Shown piece after piece: positions 23,353 through 32,524 of a DNA stretch of 32,615 nucleotides. A program made the translations under genes and the position numbers. The notes under the pieces are model-generated. The model was given only the letters and a program-made list of their open reading frames with translations. It had not been told where the DNA came from and ran no database searches. The stretch is from Bacteroidota bacterium. GTDB lineage: Bacteria > Bacteroidota > Bacteroidia > UKL13-3. Numbering within the stretch: the stretch's first letter is position 1; the number at the start of each line of letters is the position of its first letter. The stretch is from NCBI GenBank assembly GCA_947453415.1, contig CANGGG010000036.1, forward strand, positions 1-32,615. The letters run 5' to 3'.

Positions 23353-25880
23353 AGAAATTCACCATCCTTTTTTTAGCTATAATTTGCTTGCCAATTTTTG
23401 CCCTTTCTCAAATTGCTAAAAGAGATTTGTCGAAGGAAAAATGGTTATTTAAAAACACCCAAGAAAATAAATGGTTTTCCGCTAAAATTCCTGGAACTGT
23501 TCATACCGATTTATTCCAAAATAAAATTATTCCAAATCCTTTTACAGGCAATAACGAAAAGCTTTTACAGTATATTGATCGTGAAAATTGGGAATATAAA
23601 ACTGAATTTATTATTACTCAAACCGAATACCAAAATGAATACATTGATTTGAATTTTGAGGGCTTAGATACTTATGCAAAAGTGTATATAAACGACTCAT
23701 TAATTTTAACTGCCAATAACATGTTTCGTACTTGGAATTTGGAGGTAAAAAGACTTTTGAAAATTGGTAACAATCAATTAAAAATTGTTTTTGAATCAGC
23801 AGTTAATAAGGGAGAAGCTGAAGCAAAAAAACTACCTTATGAATTGCCTGGAAATGAAAAAGTTTTTACCCGAAAGGCTCTGTATCATTACGGTTGGGAT
23901 TGGGGTCCACGATTTGTAACTTGTGGAATTTATAAAGCTATTCATTTGCATTTTTGGAATCAAGCCAAAATTAATCATGTACAATTTATTCAAGAAAAAC
24001 TCACCAAAGAATTGGCGCAAATTCAATTGAAGGTGGAAGTAAATTGTAGTCAAAAAGGGATTTATAATTGTAAAATGTATAATTCAAAACCAAGTCGTGA
24101 TTTACCATTATTTAAAGATACTTTTATAGAACTGCAAAAAGGAATAAACACTGTTTTATTAAATACTACAATTAAGAATCCCGAACTATGGTGGACGCAT
24201 AATTTAGGTAAACAAAATTTATATAATTATACGATTGTTTTAGAATCAGCCAGCAAAAAAATTGATTTAAAGGATGTAACCTTTGGGTTGCGAACCATTG
24301 AATTAGTGCAGGAAAACGACAGTTTAGGAAAATCGTTTTTGTTTAAATTAAATGGCATTCCTGTTTTTATGAAAGGTGCAAATTATATTCCTGAAGACAA
24401 CTTTTTACCACGCGTTACATATTCAAAAACCAAACAATTAATTAATGATGCCAAAGCTACAAACATGAATATGCTGCGCGTTTGGGGTGGTGGTGAATAT
24501 GCGAGTGATTATTTTTATCAATTATGTAATGAAAACGGCATATTGGTTTGGCAAGATTTTATGTTTGCATGCGCAATGTTTCCTGGAGATACCCCTTTTT
24601 TGGAAAACGTAAATGCGGAAGTAAATGATCAAATAATTCGTTTAAGAAATCATCCTAGTTTGGCCATTTGGTGTGGTAACAATGAAATAGATGAAGGATG
24701 GAAAAATTGGGGTTGGCAAAAACAATATAAGTATAATACCACTGACTCAACTAAAATTTGGAATGACTATGTTTTATTGTTTGAAAACAATATTAAAAAT
24801 GCCATACAATTTTTGGACAAATCAAGGTTTTATTGGCCAAGCTCACCATCTATTGGTTGGGGACGAAAAGAAAGTTTAACGCAAGGCGATGCACATTATT
24901 GGGGTGTTTGGTGGGGAATGCAGCCGTTTGAAACTTATGAAAAAAAGGTGGGAAGATTCATGAGTGAATATGGTTTTCAAGGGATGCCTTCATTAAGCAC
25001 TTTTACAAAAATGGGTGCTTTGAAATGTAAAAATAATGTTTTTAAAATTGATTCCAGTGTTTTAAAAACTCATCAAAAACACCCAACTGGATTTGAAACT
25101 ATTCAAACTTATATGGAACGCGATTACCCTATTCCAAATAGTTTTGATAATTACATATATGTTTCACAATTGCTGCAAGCAGAAGGAATGAAAAGAGCCA
25201 TTGAAGCGCATCGAAGGGCCATGCCATATTGTATGGGAACGTTGTATTGGCAGTTAAACGATTGTTGGCCAGTTACATCTTGGAGTTCTATAGATTATGA
25301 TGGAAATTGGAAAGCTTTACACTATCAAGTAAAAAAATCGTACAATGATTTATTAATTTCGTTTGAAGAAAAAAACGATTCAGTTTTAGTATTTATAGTT
25401 TCAGATTTATTAGAAAATATAAATGGAAATTTAAATGTTAGCGTATTAGATTTTAATGGTAAAATTGTTTTCACTGAAAATGTGGAAACCATTGTTAAAT
25501 CAAATACTAGCGGCATTTATTTTTATTTTGATAAAAGTAAGTTGAAAGGTGAATTCAATTGGAATAATTTGGTTTTATCAGCTACATTTAACAACGTAAA
25601 TTTCAATATAAATTCTTTGCATTATTTTGTAAAGCCAAAGGATTTATTACTTCAAAAACCTGCTATTAAATTTAAATATTTAAATTATAATCAAATAGAA
25701 ATATCAAGTGATAAATTAGCCAAAAATGTTTATTTAAGAACTGATAATAAATCTTATCAATTTGAAGAAAACTACTTCGATTTACTTCCAAATGAAAAGA
25801 AAATTATTCAAGTTTCTGGTAAATATTCCAAAATAGATTTTTTTGAAACATGCCCAAAATCTTTGTTTGATGCTCAATAA
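23349..25880 (+). CDS. Beta-mannosidase, GH2, secreted
   Basis: The 843-residue protein starts at a TTG that overlaps the cutC stop; only this start gives the signal peptide KKFTILFLAIICLPIFALSQ. It is a GH2 enzyme: an N-terminal jelly roll (DLSKEKWLFKNTQ, PGTVHTDLF, the latter typical of beta-mannosidases), an Ig-like domain, and a TIM barrel with the acid/base Glu446 in WCGNNEID and the nucleophile Glu540 in MSEYGFQGMPS. WDWGPRF near 185 is also a beta-mannosidase signature. It would remove the beta-1,4-mannose of the N-glycan core or of mannan oligosaccharides in the periplasm. It is the last gene of the operon. Confidence 0.93.
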   Translation: MKKFTILFLAIICLPIFALSQIAKRDLSKEKWLFKNTQENKWFSAKIPGTVHTDLFQNKIIPNPFTGNNEKLLQYIDRENWEYKTEFIITQTEYQNEYIDLNFEGLDTYAKVYINDSLILTANNMFRTWNLEVKRLLKIGNNQLKIVFESAVNKGEAEAKKLPYELPGNEKVFTRKALYHYGWDWGPRFVTCGIYKAIHLHFWNQAKINHVQFIQEKLTKELAQIQLKVEVNCSQKGIYNCKMYNSKPSRDLPLFKDTFIELQKGINTVLLNTTIKNPELWWTHNLGKQNLYNYTIVLESASKKIDLKDVTFGLRTIELVQENDSLGKSFLFKLNGIPVFMKGANYIPEDNFLPRVTYSKTKQLINDAKATNMNMLRVWGGGEYASDYFYQLCNENGILVWQDFMFACAMFPGDTPFLENVNAEVNDQIIRLRNHPSLAIWCGNNEIDEGWKNWGWQKQYKYNTTDSTKIWNDYVLLFENNIKNAIQFLDKSRFYWPSSPSIGWGRKESLTQGDAHYWGVWWGMQPFETYEKKVGRFMSEYGFQGMPSLSTFTKMGALKCKNNVFKIDSSVLKTHQKHPTGFETIQTYMERDYPIPNSFDNYIYVSQLLQAEGMKRAIEAHRRAMPYCMGTLYWQLNDCWPVTSWSSIDYDGNWKALHYQVKKSYNDLLISFEEKNDSVLVFIVSDLLENINGNLNVSVLDFNGKIVFTENVETIVKSNTSGIYFYFDKSKLKGEFNWNNLVLSATFNNVNFNINSLHYFVKPKDLLLQKPAIKFKYLNYNQIEISSDKLAKNVYLRTDNKSYQFEENYFDLLPNEKKIIQVSGKYSKIDFFETCPKSLFDAQ

Positions 25881-25926
25881 TTTTAAGGAGCAAAAGAATA
25901 TTTTCAAGTCAATCAAATATTCAAAA

Positions 25927-25965
25927 TTGAATTAACCAAGTAAAATATTACTTTCGTAAAAGTAA
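25927..25965 (+). promoter_or_regulatory. Promoter of the DUF5683 gene with an overlapping palindrome
   Basis: TTG at 25927-25929, a 19-base spacer and TACTTTCG (7 of 8) at 25949-25956. Around the -7 box, TTACTTT (25948-25954) and AAAGTAA (25959-25965) form an inverted repeat that could be an operator. The ATG is 40 bases downstream of the box. Confidence 0.4.
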
Positions 25966-25996
25966 AATCCCGATGTAATGGGAGCAAAAAGCTTTT

Positions 25997-26557
25997 ATGT
26001 TAAAAAAAATATTATTCATTCTTTGTCTGTTAACGCTTGTAAATACAGCATATGCACAAAGAGTGGAAGATAAACCTTACGTTTCCGATACTACCAAATG
26101 GAGCAGGCCGAAGAAAGCTACTTACCTTGCTTTTGTTCCTGGATTAGGTCAAATTTATAATAAAAAATATTGGAAGTTACCCATTGTTTATGGAGGATTT
26201 GCTGCATTAATTTATTCCGTTGGGTTTTACCAAACTCAGTACGACCAATTAAAACAGGCTGTTTTAGATAGAAAAGCCAACAAGTCTTTATCGGATCCTA
26301 CTTTAGAACCATTAGATTTAGCTAATTTAATTTCATTTAGAGATTTTTACCGTGAAAACCGCGATTTATCGTGGATAGGAATGGGAGGATTGTATGCTTT
26401 GCAAATATTAGATGCAGCTGTAGACGCCCATTTACAAGAGTTTGATGTAACTGAAAATCTTTCTCTAAAATGGCAACCTGATTATAGAATCCAATCAGGA
26501 CAGACATTTGTAGGTGCAACAATTTGGTTGCAATTAGGAAAATCTGTTAAGAAATAA
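25997..26557 (+). CDS. DUF5683 family membrane protein
   Basis: The 186-residue protein has a signal peptide (LFILCLLTLVNTAYAQ), then RPKKATYLAFVPGLGQIYNKKYWKLPIVYGGFAALIYSVGFY, the DUF5683 signature with a hydrophobic helix, and a second hydrophobic part DLSWIGMGGLYALQILDAAVDAHL. These are short envelope proteins typical of Bacteroidota; the function is unknown. In many genomes the family lies next to parAB, but here it does not. Its stop is separated by one base from that of the convergent alpha-amylase gene, with no terminator between them. Confidence 0.87.
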   Translation: MLKKILFILCLLTLVNTAYAQRVEDKPYVSDTTKWSRPKKATYLAFVPGLGQIYNKKYWKLPIVYGGFAALIYSVGFYQTQYDQLKQAVLDRKANKSLSDPTLEPLDLANLISFRDFYRENRDLSWIGMGGLYALQILDAAVDAHLQEFDVTENLSLKWQPDYRIQSGQTFVGATIWLQLGKSVKK

Positions 26558-26558
26558 T

Positions 26559-28397
26559 TTACTCTTTCACCCATTTTTTTACATTTCCATTGTCTAATTT
26601 AACAAAGTAAATTCCTTTTGAAAGCATTTCAATGTCAATTGAATTTGTTTCGTTTGAAAAAATATTTTTTGTTAAAATCAATTTCCCAACTGCATTAAAA
26701 ATTTGTATTTCGTAACTTGGTTTCAATTGAGTTCCTTCTAATAAAATGGTGATATTATCATGACTAGGATTTGGGAAAATGGTAAAGTCAGTTTTAGCAT
26801 TTACTTCATTTAAACCAGTGCTTTTATCTATTAAAATAATTTTTGTTTCAAAAGGTAACAAATTAACGCCAGTGCCAACATTATCAGTAATCGACAAATA
26901 ATCAGTTCCATTGTTCAACACATTTTTTGCAGTGAAAATTCCATTATTCCAATTCAAAGCATTTAAACTCAAATACAGGTAACCGGCATTTCTATTCGAA
27001 GTATTTACCATTACCAAAAATGTTTGGTTATTATAAACTCTCAAAAAACTAAAAACTGCTGAATCGCTACAAATAATATTTTGATAAGTTCCAACAGATA
27101 AAGCTTGGTAATTGTTGCGCATTTTAATTAATTTCTTGTAATAACTCAACAATGAATTGGTATCTGCTTGCATTAGTTGAACATTATAACTGCTGTAATT
27201 TGTGTTTATACTTATCCAAGGATTAACGCTACTAAATCCCGCATAATTTCCCGAATTCCATTGCATGGGCGAACGAATGAACTCATCAGGTTTACTACCT
27301 TTCATTCCCACTTCTTCTCCATAATAAACATAAGGAGTTCCAGGTAAAGTTAAGTATATAGATGCGGCAGTTTTTAGTTTTGAAATACTTCCACCTAATT
27401 CATCAAAAACCCTGTTTTGGTCGTGATTGGTTAAAAAAGTACTGAATTTATTGAACTGTAAATTAGTATAAGCATAGGTCATTTCGTTTCTTAAAGCTAA
27501 GGTATTGCTTGTTTTCATTACATTCAACATGGCACTTGCCAAATCAAATTCAAAACAATTTTCCAATTTATTATTATAACTTTTTACAGTGCTAGTGGAA
27601 GTCCAAACTTCTCCTACAGTCATAAAATTTGGGTTCAAATTTTTGCAATAAGTATTAAAGTCGCTCCAAAACTGATATGTTTCTGGTTGGTTCATTAAAT
27701 TACTTCCATTTTCGTATAAATACATGGCAGCATCTAACCTAAAACCATCTATGTTCATGCTATCGATCCAGAATTTAGCAGCATCAAAAATACTGTCTTT
27801 TACAGGTTGATAATTATAGTTTAAATCTGGCATTTCGCTCCAAAATAAGGCGTAATAATTACTGCTATTTTTGGTATACCAAACATCTTGCCCCCACGGA
27901 CCTTTATAAGTTGGTTTGGTGCTGCTCCATCGGTAAAAATTTCTATAAAAAGGATCGTTAGCCGCTGATTTTATAAACCAAGGATGTTGGCTAGATGAAT
28001 GATTAATAACAAAATCAATGATTACTTTGATACCACGTTTATGTGCTTCTGTAACCATGTTTTTAAATTCTACGGTAGTTCCGTATGCAGGGTTTACAGC
28101 TTTGTAATTTGTAACATCGTAACCATGACTACTTGGTGAGGCATTGATGGGCATTAACCAAATTCCTTTTATTCCTAAATCAGTATTGGTTGTAGTATCG
28201 CCATCATTTAAATAATCTAATTTGGCTGTTACCCCATTAAAATCGCCAATTCCATTGCCATTGCTATCGTAAAAACTACGCACAAACAATTCGTAAAAAA
28301 CAGATTGGTTCCACCAATTAGTAGCGGGCTGCGCCAATAAATAATTAGGTAATAAAAGAACAAGGAGAAGTATATATTTTGAAAAGTGTTTATTCAT
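26559..28397 (-). CDS. Alpha-amylase family GH13 enzyme with T9SS sorting domain
   Basis: The 612-residue protein has a signal peptide (YILLLVLLLPNYLLAQ), the GH13 barrel and a type A T9SS tail. Conserved regions: I VIIDFVINH (125-133), II DGFRLDAA with nucleophile Asp222, III VGEVW with acid/base Glu263, and IV FLTNHDQNR with Asp326. The tail (about 530-612) has FTIFPNPSHDNITI and KGIYFVKLDNG and ends with a basic KKWVKE, the usual signal for passage across the outer membrane. Likely extracellular or cell-surface glucan hydrolysis. The exact substrate (starch, maltodextrin or other alpha-glucan) is open. No susC/susD pair is next to it. Confidence 0.93.
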   Translation of the reverse strand: MNKHFSKYILLLVLLLPNYLLAQPATNWWNQSVFYELFVRSFYDSNGNGIGDFNGVTAKLDYLNDGDTTTNTDLGIKGIWLMPINASPSSHGYDVTNYKAVNPAYGTTVEFKNMVTEAHKRGIKVIIDFVINHSSSQHPWFIKSAANDPFYRNFYRWSSTKPTYKGPWGQDVWYTKNSSNYYALFWSEMPDLNYNYQPVKDSIFDAAKFWIDSMNIDGFRLDAAMYLYENGSNLMNQPETYQFWSDFNTYCKNLNPNFMTVGEVWTSTSTVKSYNNKLENCFEFDLASAMLNVMKTSNTLALRNEMTYAYTNLQFNKFSTFLTNHDQNRVFDELGGSISKLKTAASIYLTLPGTPYVYYGEEVGMKGSKPDEFIRSPMQWNSGNYAGFSSVNPWISINTNYSSYNVQLMQADTNSLLSYYKKLIKMRNNYQALSVGTYQNIICSDSAVFSFLRVYNNQTFLVMVNTSNRNAGYLYLSLNALNWNNGIFTAKNVLNNGTDYLSITDNVGTGVNLLPFETKIILIDKSTGLNEVNAKTDFTIFPNPSHDNITILLEGTQLKPSYEIQIFNAVGKLILTKNIFSNETNSIDIEMLSKGIYFVKLDNGNVKKWVKE

Positions 28398-28584
28398 GAC
28401 ACAAGATTAAGGATTATTGTTGGGAAAAGTGGAACAATAAAGAAGAAACTTATGCTATTTAACCACAATGTTAGTTTGCAAATATCATTTAATCAAAGGG
28501 ATTAGTATATATCAATCCATAATTTTTTCCATTTGGAAAAAATTACTAAGCACTTTAAAAAGTTTTTTAGCATATTCGCAACTT

Positions 28585-28944
28585 ATGGTAAGCGAATTAT
28601 TTGACGAAACTACCAAGTTAAACTGGTATAAAGTAATATTTGGGTTGAAAAAGCAGTTTGGGAAAAAGCCAGATATGAATGGAATTTTGTTTTTAATTGG
28701 CATTAGGGAATTAGGACAAAATAGGGAATTTACCAAAGCAGAAAAAATGGATTTATTCCACATTGCTACATGTAAATTATTAAGCTATGAAGGCTATTTT
28801 AAATATGAATATACAGATGAAGACGGTTGGCCTCATTACGATTTGGTAACTCAACCCGAATATACCGATTTGCTTTCGCAAGAGTATTATTTACGTAAAT
28901 TGGTAGTTAGGTATTTTTTAGAAAACGATTTAATTACAGACTAA
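28585..28944 (+). CDS. Conserved hypothetical protein of Bacteroidota
   Basis: The ATG at 28585 gives 119 residues (MVSELFDETTKLNWYKVIFG). The upstream in-frame ATG at 28468 would add 39 residues that do not look conserved. From memory, relatives begin with a short D-x-x-K-x-x-W-Y-K segment, as here, so 28585 is preferred. Other recognisable pieces are LKKQFGKKPDMNGILFLIGIRELGQ, FTKAEKMDLFHIATCKLLS and YEYTDEDGWPHYD. The protein is soluble, mostly helical, with no known activity. The cyclophilin gene follows after seven bases, so they are likely co-transcribed. Confidence 0.7.
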   Translation: MVSELFDETTKLNWYKVIFGLKKQFGKKPDMNGILFLIGIRELGQNREFTKAEKMDLFHIATCKLLSYEGYFKYEYTDEDGWPHYDLVTQPEYTDLLSQEYYLRKLVVRYFLENDLITD

Positions 28945-28951
28945 AACACGG

Positions 28952-29818
28952 ATGAAAAAGAACATATTTATATTGCTTTTAATAACATTTAGCTCATTTG
29001 CATTTGCTCAAAAACCTGCAAGTACTAAAAGTAAAGTGAAACAAAAACCTGCAAAGGAATTAAAGGAGTATGTGGTAATTAGTACCAAATTTGGCAACAT
29101 GATTTTTACATTATACGATGAAACTCCATTGCACCGCGATAATTTTAAAAAATTGATAAAGAGTAAATATTACGATGGTTTATTATTTCACAGAATTATC
29201 AGAGATTTTATGATTCAAGGTGGTGATCCAAATTCTCGCAATGCCGATTCCAATACTGTACTTGGAAATGGTGGGCCTGATTATACCATTCCTGCCGAAA
29301 TAAATCCAAACATTATTCATACCAAAGGTGCTTTGGCTGCTGCTAGAACTGGCGATAACATCAATCCAATGAAAGAGTCAAGTGGCAGTCAGTTTTTTAT
29401 AGTTCAAGGTAAAAAAGTAGACAAAAAAGAGCTAGAAGAAATTATGAATGCCAAAAATTATCAGCGTAAGCAAGAAGTGTTTAATAATATAGTTTCAAAA
29501 GATACTGCAGTGGCAAACAGATTGAATTTAATTCAACAAACCAAAGGCAAAGAAGCCGTTCAAGAATATGTAATGAAACAATTAGGACCTGTGATAGATG
29601 AAGCATACAAAAAGAAAGAGTTTTTATACAACGGAACACAAATAGATGCTTATAAAACATATGGTGGAACTCCTTTTTTAGACATGGATTACACTGTTTT
29701 TGGTCAAATGATAGTTGGATTTGAGGTATTAGATAAAATTGCTATTTTATACAATAACCCACAAACTAACAGGCCTTTTGAAGATGTGAAAATGAGAATA
29801 AGTTTGATTAAAAGATAA
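28952..29818 (+). CDS. Secreted cyclophilin-type peptidyl-prolyl cis-trans isomerase
   Basis: The 288-residue protein has a signal peptide (FILLLITFSSFAFAQ) and a Lys/Pro-rich linker, then a cyclophilin domain (about 40-288). The core reads FGNMIFTLYDETPLH, YYDGLLFHRIIRDFMIQGGDP (Arg81 in the active site), and SSGSQFFIVQG (142-153). About 83 charged residues (154-236, LEEIMNAKNYQRKQ and a helical run) are inserted between that strand and the closing YTVFGQMIVGFEVLDKIA. It is a folding catalyst of the periplasm, possibly aiding export. It is about 100 residues longer than E. coli PpiA, mainly because of this insert. Confidence 0.93.
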   Translation: MKKNIFILLLITFSSFAFAQKPASTKSKVKQKPAKELKEYVVISTKFGNMIFTLYDETPLHRDNFKKLIKSKYYDGLLFHRIIRDFMIQGGDPNSRNADSNTVLGNGGPDYTIPAEINPNIIHTKGALAAARTGDNINPMKESSGSQFFIVQGKKVDKKELEEIMNAKNYQRKQEVFNNIVSKDTAVANRLNLIQQTKGKEAVQEYVMKQLGPVIDEAYKKKEFLYNGTQIDAYKTYGGTPFLDMDYTVFGQMIVGFEVLDKIAILYNNPQTNRPFEDVKMRISLIKR

Positions 29819-29855
29819 TTTTTAAAAATATAAATCCCTATTTCTTCCATTCAAT

Positions 29856-32402
29856 TTGATAAAGTATTTTTTCATTTTAAGTTTTATTCTACTTGGTTTT
29901 GTTAGCATGGCTCAGCAAAATGAAGAACAAGTTACAGTTATTCAAGGTAAAATTATTGATAAACGTAACAGAGAGCCTTTGCCTTTTGTTACCATTACTT
30001 TTAAAGGCACTCGCATAGGAACTACCAGCGATTTTGAAGGAAACTTTAAGTTAAAAACTATTCAAAAAGTTGATTCAATTAAAGCCAGTTATGTAGGTTA
30101 CAAAACATATGTGAGAAAAATTAATTACGGGCAAACTCAAACGTTTAATATTGAAATGAGTGAGGCAAGTTCAGAGTTAAAAGCGGTAACTGTTAGGGTA
30201 GGAATAAATCCTGCACTTAGAATAGTAAATAATGCACGCAAAAACAGAGGTGTAAACAATCAAGAAAACTTAAAAGCATACCAATTCGATAGCTATAATA
30301 AAGTAGATGTTTCGCTAAATAATGTAAGCGATGAAATGAAAAACAGAACCATGTTTAAACCCATTAAAGGTTTATTCGATACTGCTTTTCAAATGAAGAA
30401 CGAAGAAGGAAAATACATTTTACCTTTATTTATAAACGAAACTTTTAGTCAGTATTATTACAATAAATTTCCATCAAAAAACAAAGAGGTAATGGTAGCC
30501 AGCAGCACCACAGGAATAGGTGTTGGCGATAAAAGTTTTATAACCGATTTGATGGGAACAAGTTTGCAAAGCTTTAATTTTAATGAAAACTTTGTACGCA
30601 TATTAGGCAAAGATTTTATATCGCCATTAAGTAATGTTTGCCACCGTTATTATGTTTATACATTGCTTGATTCAAGCATAGAAAACGGTAAGAAAAACTA
30701 TAAACTACAACTAAATTTAAAAAGTGAACAAGACTTAGGTTTTTTAGGCCACATGTGGATAGAAGAAGGTACTTGGGCATTAACAAGAATAGATGTTGAG
30801 ATATCGGAAAATGCAAATATTAACTTCATTGATAGAATAAAATTACAACAAGAATTAAAGCAAACTACTGCAGGTCCTTTCATTCCATATAAAAACCGCA
30901 TGATTCTAGATGTGGCCGAATTAACTAAAAATTCCAGTGGCATGATTGCTAAGTTTTATAACTCTGCTTCTAATATTGTGGTAAATGAATTTAAGGAAAT
31001 TACTTTTTACGACAGATTAATAGAACGAGCTGAAGAGGAAACCTTAGAAAAAGATTCCAATTTTTGGATCAGCAAGCGCCCAGAAGCTTTTACCAATATT
31101 GAAAGGCGAATGTTTAATATGGTAGATTCTATTAAAAATCTTCCTGCTATTCAAACTTATATTGATGTGGTTCGTTTGGTGGTAGAAGGTTACAAGCGCA
31201 TTGGGGGCTTTGATTGGGGTCCTTATGTGTTTTTATATGGTTATAATAATGCCGAAGGTAATAGGTTGCGTTTTGGATTTAAAACCAATGCTATTTTTAG
31301 TAAGCAATGGGTTTTAAAATCTCATTTGGCTTATGGCTTTAAAGATGAAAAAATAAAATATGGCTTATCGGCCGATTACATCAGCAATAGAAGAGATTGG
31401 ACAGTTTGGAGTGCAAGCTATCGTGATGATTATGACGTGTTAGGAATTACCACCGATTTTGGTCCGGGTGCTAATTCATCTAATATATTTCAAGCCATTA
31501 GTATTTTTGCCAAAGGCATTAGAATTAATAGAACGCAAGAAATAAAGTTAGGATTTTTTAAGCAGTTTAAACCAGATTGGAGTTTTAAAATGAATGCCCA
31601 ATATAACACTTTTGAACCAAGAGGTAATTTTCATTTTGCTTATATTAACACTGAAATAGGAAACGACAGTTTAAAAGAAAGTTTTAATAATGCTCAAATT
31701 ACAGCGGAAGTTCGTTGGGCTTATCAAGAGTTGTTAATTGCCAGGGGCAATGATAGACTAAGACTAAAACGTCCTCTTTTACCTACTTTAACATTAACAT
31801 ATACCCATGGTTTTAAAGGAGTTTTTGGAAGTAATTTTGATTACAATAAAATACAATTAAACCTTTGGCACCATGCCAATACTGGTGTATTGGGCACGGC
31901 AGATTACTGGATTACTGGAGGTAAAATTTTCGGTAAGTTACCATACCCATTATTAGACGTGGCAAGAGGCAATCAAGTATTTATATATTCTGACTTTAAC
32001 TACAGTTTGATGGATGTATATGAATTTGTAAGCGACCAATATATTCACTTAACCTATATTCAACATTTTGAAGGACTATTTTTAAATAAAATTCCTGTTG
32101 TAAAAAACTGGAAATGGCGAAACTTTGCTTTTGTAAAAGCAGCATATGGTAGCTTAAGCAATGAAAATAAAAGTTTAATGCCCGAAGAAAAACCCATTAC
32201 TGTTCTTAGCGAAAGAACTTTTAATAGGGTTAATTCTTTCAAAGACAATATTCCTTATGTGGAAGTAGGTTACGGATTTGAAAACATTTTCAGAATTCTT
32301 TCTATCAATATGGTACATCGTTTAACTTATTTAGAACCTGTTCCTTTCTATCCTTCTCATAGGCGTTGGGGAATAAATGTAGGCTTAAAATTCCAGTTTT
32401 AG
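29856..32402 (+). CDS. DUF5686 / carboxypeptidase-regulatory-like domain outer-membrane protein
   Basis: The 848-residue protein starts at TTG 29856; the only alternative ATG would destroy the signal peptide (KYFFILSFILLGFVSMAQ). Residues about 28-112 form a carboxypeptidase-D-regulatory-like beta-sandwich (VIQGKIIDKRNREPLPFVTITF, GTTSDFEGNFKL, DSIKASYVGYKTYVRKI). The rest is DUF5686, with many alternating beta strands and a C-terminal RRWGINVGLKFQF ending in Phe, as outer-membrane barrels do. There is no TonB box or plug like SusC, so it is probably a stand-alone barrel; function unknown. It follows the cyclophilin gene after 37 bases. Confidence 0.92.
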   Translation: MIKYFFILSFILLGFVSMAQQNEEQVTVIQGKIIDKRNREPLPFVTITFKGTRIGTTSDFEGNFKLKTIQKVDSIKASYVGYKTYVRKINYGQTQTFNIEMSEASSELKAVTVRVGINPALRIVNNARKNRGVNNQENLKAYQFDSYNKVDVSLNNVSDEMKNRTMFKPIKGLFDTAFQMKNEEGKYILPLFINETFSQYYYNKFPSKNKEVMVASSTTGIGVGDKSFITDLMGTSLQSFNFNENFVRILGKDFISPLSNVCHRYYVYTLLDSSIENGKKNYKLQLNLKSEQDLGFLGHMWIEEGTWALTRIDVEISENANINFIDRIKLQQELKQTTAGPFIPYKNRMILDVAELTKNSSGMIAKFYNSASNIVVNEFKEITFYDRLIERAEEETLEKDSNFWISKRPEAFTNIERRMFNMVDSIKNLPAIQTYIDVVRLVVEGYKRIGGFDWGPYVFLYGYNNAEGNRLRFGFKTNAIFSKQWVLKSHLAYGFKDEKIKYGLSADYISNRRDWTVWSASYRDDYDVLGITTDFGPGANSSNIFQAISIFAKGIRINRTQEIKLGFFKQFKPDWSFKMNAQYNTFEPRGNFHFAYINTEIGNDSLKESFNNAQITAEVRWAYQELLIARGNDRLRLKRPLLPTLTLTYTHGFKGVFGSNFDYNKIQLNLWHHANTGVLGTADYWITGGKIFGKLPYPLLDVARGNQVFIYSDFNYSLMDVYEFVSDQYIHLTYIQHFEGLFLNKIPVVKNWKWRNFAFVKAAYGSLSNENKSLMPEEKPITVLSERTFNRVNSFKDNIPYVEVGYGFENIFRILSINMVHRLTYLEPVPFYPSHRRWGINVGLKFQF

Positions 32403-32446
32403 AAAAACGCTAAACGTCTCTACATAATTCTGCTGTTTATAATTTT

Positions 32447-32514
32447 CAGCTCTCGCAAGTGCTAAACATTGCATAGCGAGTGTCACTTGTGAGGCTAAAG
32501 ACTTGCGAGAACTG
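32447..32514. repeat. REP/MITE-like inverted-repeat element
   Basis: CAGCTCTCGCAAGT (32447-32460) and ACTTGCGAGAACTG (32501-32514) are complementary at 13 of 14 positions, closing a 40-base interior that has its own GCGAGTGTCACTTGTGAG words. The size (68 bases) and CG-rich arms in AT-rich surroundings fit a small non-coding mobile element. No transposase is present in the window. Confidence 0.65.
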
Positions 32515-32524
32515 GGGGGGGAAA

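Noticed and set aside
28468-28584. 39-residue N-terminal extension of the small hypothetical protein
   Set aside because: The extension is AT-rich, does not look conserved, and the ATG at 28585 fits the family N-terminus as recalled.
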